From: JAOAJC01 sp964481185
GTDB lineage: Archaea; Nanobdellota; Nanobdellia; Pacearchaeales; GW2011-AR1
Reading direction: 5' to 3'
DNA length: 40,632 nt
NCBI GenBank assembly: GCA_964481185.1
Contig: CAYZSY010000004.1
Coordinates: 1 to 40,632, forward strand
The stretch's first letter is position 1. Each line of letters begins with the position of its first letter. Of the stretch, positions 39,554 to 40,632 are shown one piece after another. Below the pieces are notes generated by a model. That model was not told the DNA's origin and searched no databases. It was given only the letters and a program-made list of their open reading frames with translations. The position numbers and the translations under genes were made by a program.

Positions 39554-39751
39554 TTAGTTATTTTGAATAAGGTAGTTGGTGTTCGATTGTTCTTGATAAC
39601 AGGCCGATGGTTTATTATTATATGAAAATCTTTTCATGTGCCTGTCTATTATTCCCCTTCCAGTACTATAAATTAATTTGGCGCTTTTTGTTCTTGTTTT
39701 TTCTCGTACTTTTATTATTATCTCTAAAGGAGATATCTCTTTTTCTGCCAT
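39554..39751 (-). CDS. Small basic protein, unknown function
   Basis: From the ATG at 39751 the protein is 65 aa (MAEKEISPLEIIIKVREKTR ... YLIQNN). It is basic with one predicted helix and a Tyr/Asn-rich end. The frame extends to 39805, but the extra residues come from the promoter region; the ATG at 39751 is about 30 bases from the shared TATA box. No family is recognised. Confidence 0.5.
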   Translation of the reverse strand: MAEKEISPLEIIIKVREKTRTKSAKLIYSTGRGIIDRHMKRFSYNNKPSACYQEQSNTNYLIQNN

Positions 39752-39774
39752 AAGACAAACCATAAATAACAGCC

Positions 39775-39787
39775 TATTTAAATTTAA
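39775..39787. promoter_or_regulatory. Shared TATA region of the divergent small gene and rhomboid
   Basis: TATTTAAATTTAA is 23 bases from the rhomboid ATG (39804) and about 30 from the minus-strand ATG (39751). It could serve both. Confidence 0.5.
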
Positions 39788-39803
39788 TTCACCTTTGACT
39801 TTC

Positions 39804-40421
39804 ATGAGAATAAGATTTTATGCTTTGTGGCTTAGCTTGATTTGCGTAATTATATTTGCATTACAACTGGCAGTTCCAGGTCTTACAGATTTGTTCTTGT
39901 TGAACAGCAGTTTTCCTTTTGAGATTTGGAGATTTGTAACTGCTATTTTTCTGCATGGAAGCCTGGCACACCTCATATCAAATCTCTTTGCTTTGGCATT
40001 GTTTGGAACAATTCTTGAATTTGTTATTGGAAGCAGAAGATTTTTGATTGTATTTTCTGTCTCTGGTATAGTTGCTAACTTAGTTGCAATTAATTTCTAT
40101 AATTCTTCTCTTGGTGCATCTGGAGCTATTTATGGTGTTCTTGGAACTTTAGTTGTTTTAATGCCTTTAATGATAGTCTGGGTTTATGGACTTCCAATGC
40201 CCCTCTTTGCTGCAGGAATTTTCTGGGTTGGAGCTAGTGTTCTTGGTTTGTTTGCACCTAGTGATATTGGCGATATTGCACATCTTTCCGGGATTGCCGT
40301 TGGATTTATCTTTGGTATAATTTATAGAACTAAAAAGGAGAATATAAAAGGGGAGAGAATCAATTTGAATGAAAGATATTTAAGAAGTTGGGAAGATAGT
40401 AAGATGAGGAATTATAACTAA
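39804..40421 (+). CDS. Rhomboid-family intramembrane serine protease
   Basis: The protein is 205 aa from the ATG at 39804, with about six membrane helices. The catalytic dyad is visible: S107 in GASGAIYG (GxSGxxYG) and H160 in AHLSGIAVG. The HGSLAHLISN motif (H51, H56, N60) in helix 2 and the WR segment before it (L1 loop, EIWRFVTAIFLH) are conserved. It would cleave membrane proteins within the bilayer. A frame extension to 39678 lacks family similarity. The next gene starts one base after its stop. Confidence 0.92.
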   Translation: MRIRFYALWLSLICVIIFALQLAVPGLTDLFLLNSSFPFEIWRFVTAIFLHGSLAHLISNLFALALFGTILEFVIGSRRFLIVFSVSGIVANLVAINFYNSSLGASGAIYGVLGTLVVLMPLMIVWVYGLPMPLFAAGIFWVGASVLGLFAPSDIGDIAHLSGIAVGFIFGIIYRTKKENIKGERINLNERYLRSWEDSKMRNYN

Positions 40422-40422
40422 T

Positions 40423-40632
40423 ATGAATTTGAGAGAGAACATTAGGGCAAAAGTTAACGGGGGGCTTGAAAGAATAACCACTTCAAAACCTTTTAAATTT
40501 ATTAAAAACTCATCTCTAATTGAAAAAGCGGCTTTTCTAATTATTGTACCAGGCGCGACTTATGTTCTTGCCTCTTATTATGTTGTTAAGTATATTTCTT
40601 GTGGGAGAATAAAGGCTGATGACGATTATAAA
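40423..40632 (+). CDS. Membrane protein, 3' partial
   Basis: ATG at 40423 starts one base after the rhomboid stop and the frame runs off the window with 70 codons visible. A basic N-terminus (MNLRENIRAKVNGGLERITT) and one hydrophobic helix (AAFLIIVPGATYVLASYYVV) are seen. Close coupling to the rhomboid hints at a functional link. No family can be assigned. Confidence 0.6.
   Translation, partial: MNLRENIRAKVNGGLERITTSKPFKFIKNSSLIEKAAFLIIVPGATYVLASYYVVKYISCGRIKADDDYK

Noticed and set aside
39678..39803. N-terminal extension of the rhomboid frame
   Set aside because: The extra 42 residues cross the divergent promoter and the start of the opposite gene; the ATG at 39804 fits the TATA spacing and the family start.

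Overview
The window is from an AT-rich archaeal genome, most likely a DPANN lineage of the Pacearchaeota/Woesearchaeota kind. Information processing is archaeal throughout: aIF5B, aIF2-gamma, Rpo7, Spt4, eS6, eS24, eS31, uS10, a PC4-like protein, and archaeal-type ProRS. Genes are packed tightly, with many ATGA overlaps. Most genes with a visible TATA-like box have it 23-27 bases upstream of the start codon, so transcripts are mostly leaderless. The lineage is inferred from gene content and style; no 16S or tree is available here.

Region 1-6.5 kb is the 3' part of a giant secreted/anchored beta-helix surface protein. Region 6.5-8.1 kb holds two small minus-strand genes (one an orphan secretion-ATPase N-domain), tRNA-Trp, and two stem-loop-rich elements that resemble palindrome-bounded non-autonomous mobile elements. 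Region 8.1-10.4 kb is a compact five-gene minus-strand operon: HTH protein, 48-aa protein, PIN nuclease, and two unknown proteins. Region 10.5-14.8 kb has an Fcf1-like PIN protein, an LMW-phosphatase-like protein, a Rad3/XPD-like helicase and serS. Region 14.8-17.6 kb has a hairpin-rich spacer, rps10, dut, a tandem ThyX-like protein and tRNA-Ser(GGA); dut and the ThyX-like protein would together form a dUTP-to-dTMP route. Region 17.6-22.8 kb has a cupredoxin, a membrane protein, cysS (interrupted by a 10-N assembly gap), a DEAD-box RNA helicase with a long leader, and a dihydrouridine synthase.

Region 22.7-27.5 kb carries a PC4-like ssDNA-binding protein, an MNT-HEPN toxin-antitoxin-type pair with a repeated candidate operator, proS, a small membrane protein and infB. 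Region 27.5-33.4 kb has a Cas4/AddB-like Fe-S nuclease facing infB, then the translation/transcription cluster eS6 ... aIF2-gamma, Nudix, Rpo7, small ORF, Spt4, eS24, eS31. A putative structured RNA and a 56-aa Lys/Arg-rich protein lie just before aIF2-gamma. Region 33.4-36.8 kb is a second hairpin-rich spacer, scpA, hisS and two small genes. Region 36.8-40.6 kb has a membrane-anchored cyclophilin, tRNA-Ser(CGA), small membrane and unknown proteins, a parvulin, tRNA-His with duplicated 3' fragments, a rhomboid protease, and the start of a membrane protein cut by the window edge.

The feature that ordinary annotation would miss is the recurring stem-loop structure: hairpins with arms of about 8-10 bp cluster in intergenic spacers (about 6.53-6.67, 7.76-8.09, 14.84-14.99, 33.43-33.65, 39.29-39.40 kb). 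They often take in stop codons or tRNA 3' ends. Several share a CTTTTAAG or CTTCAG apex, as is seen in ends of IS200/IS605-type elements.
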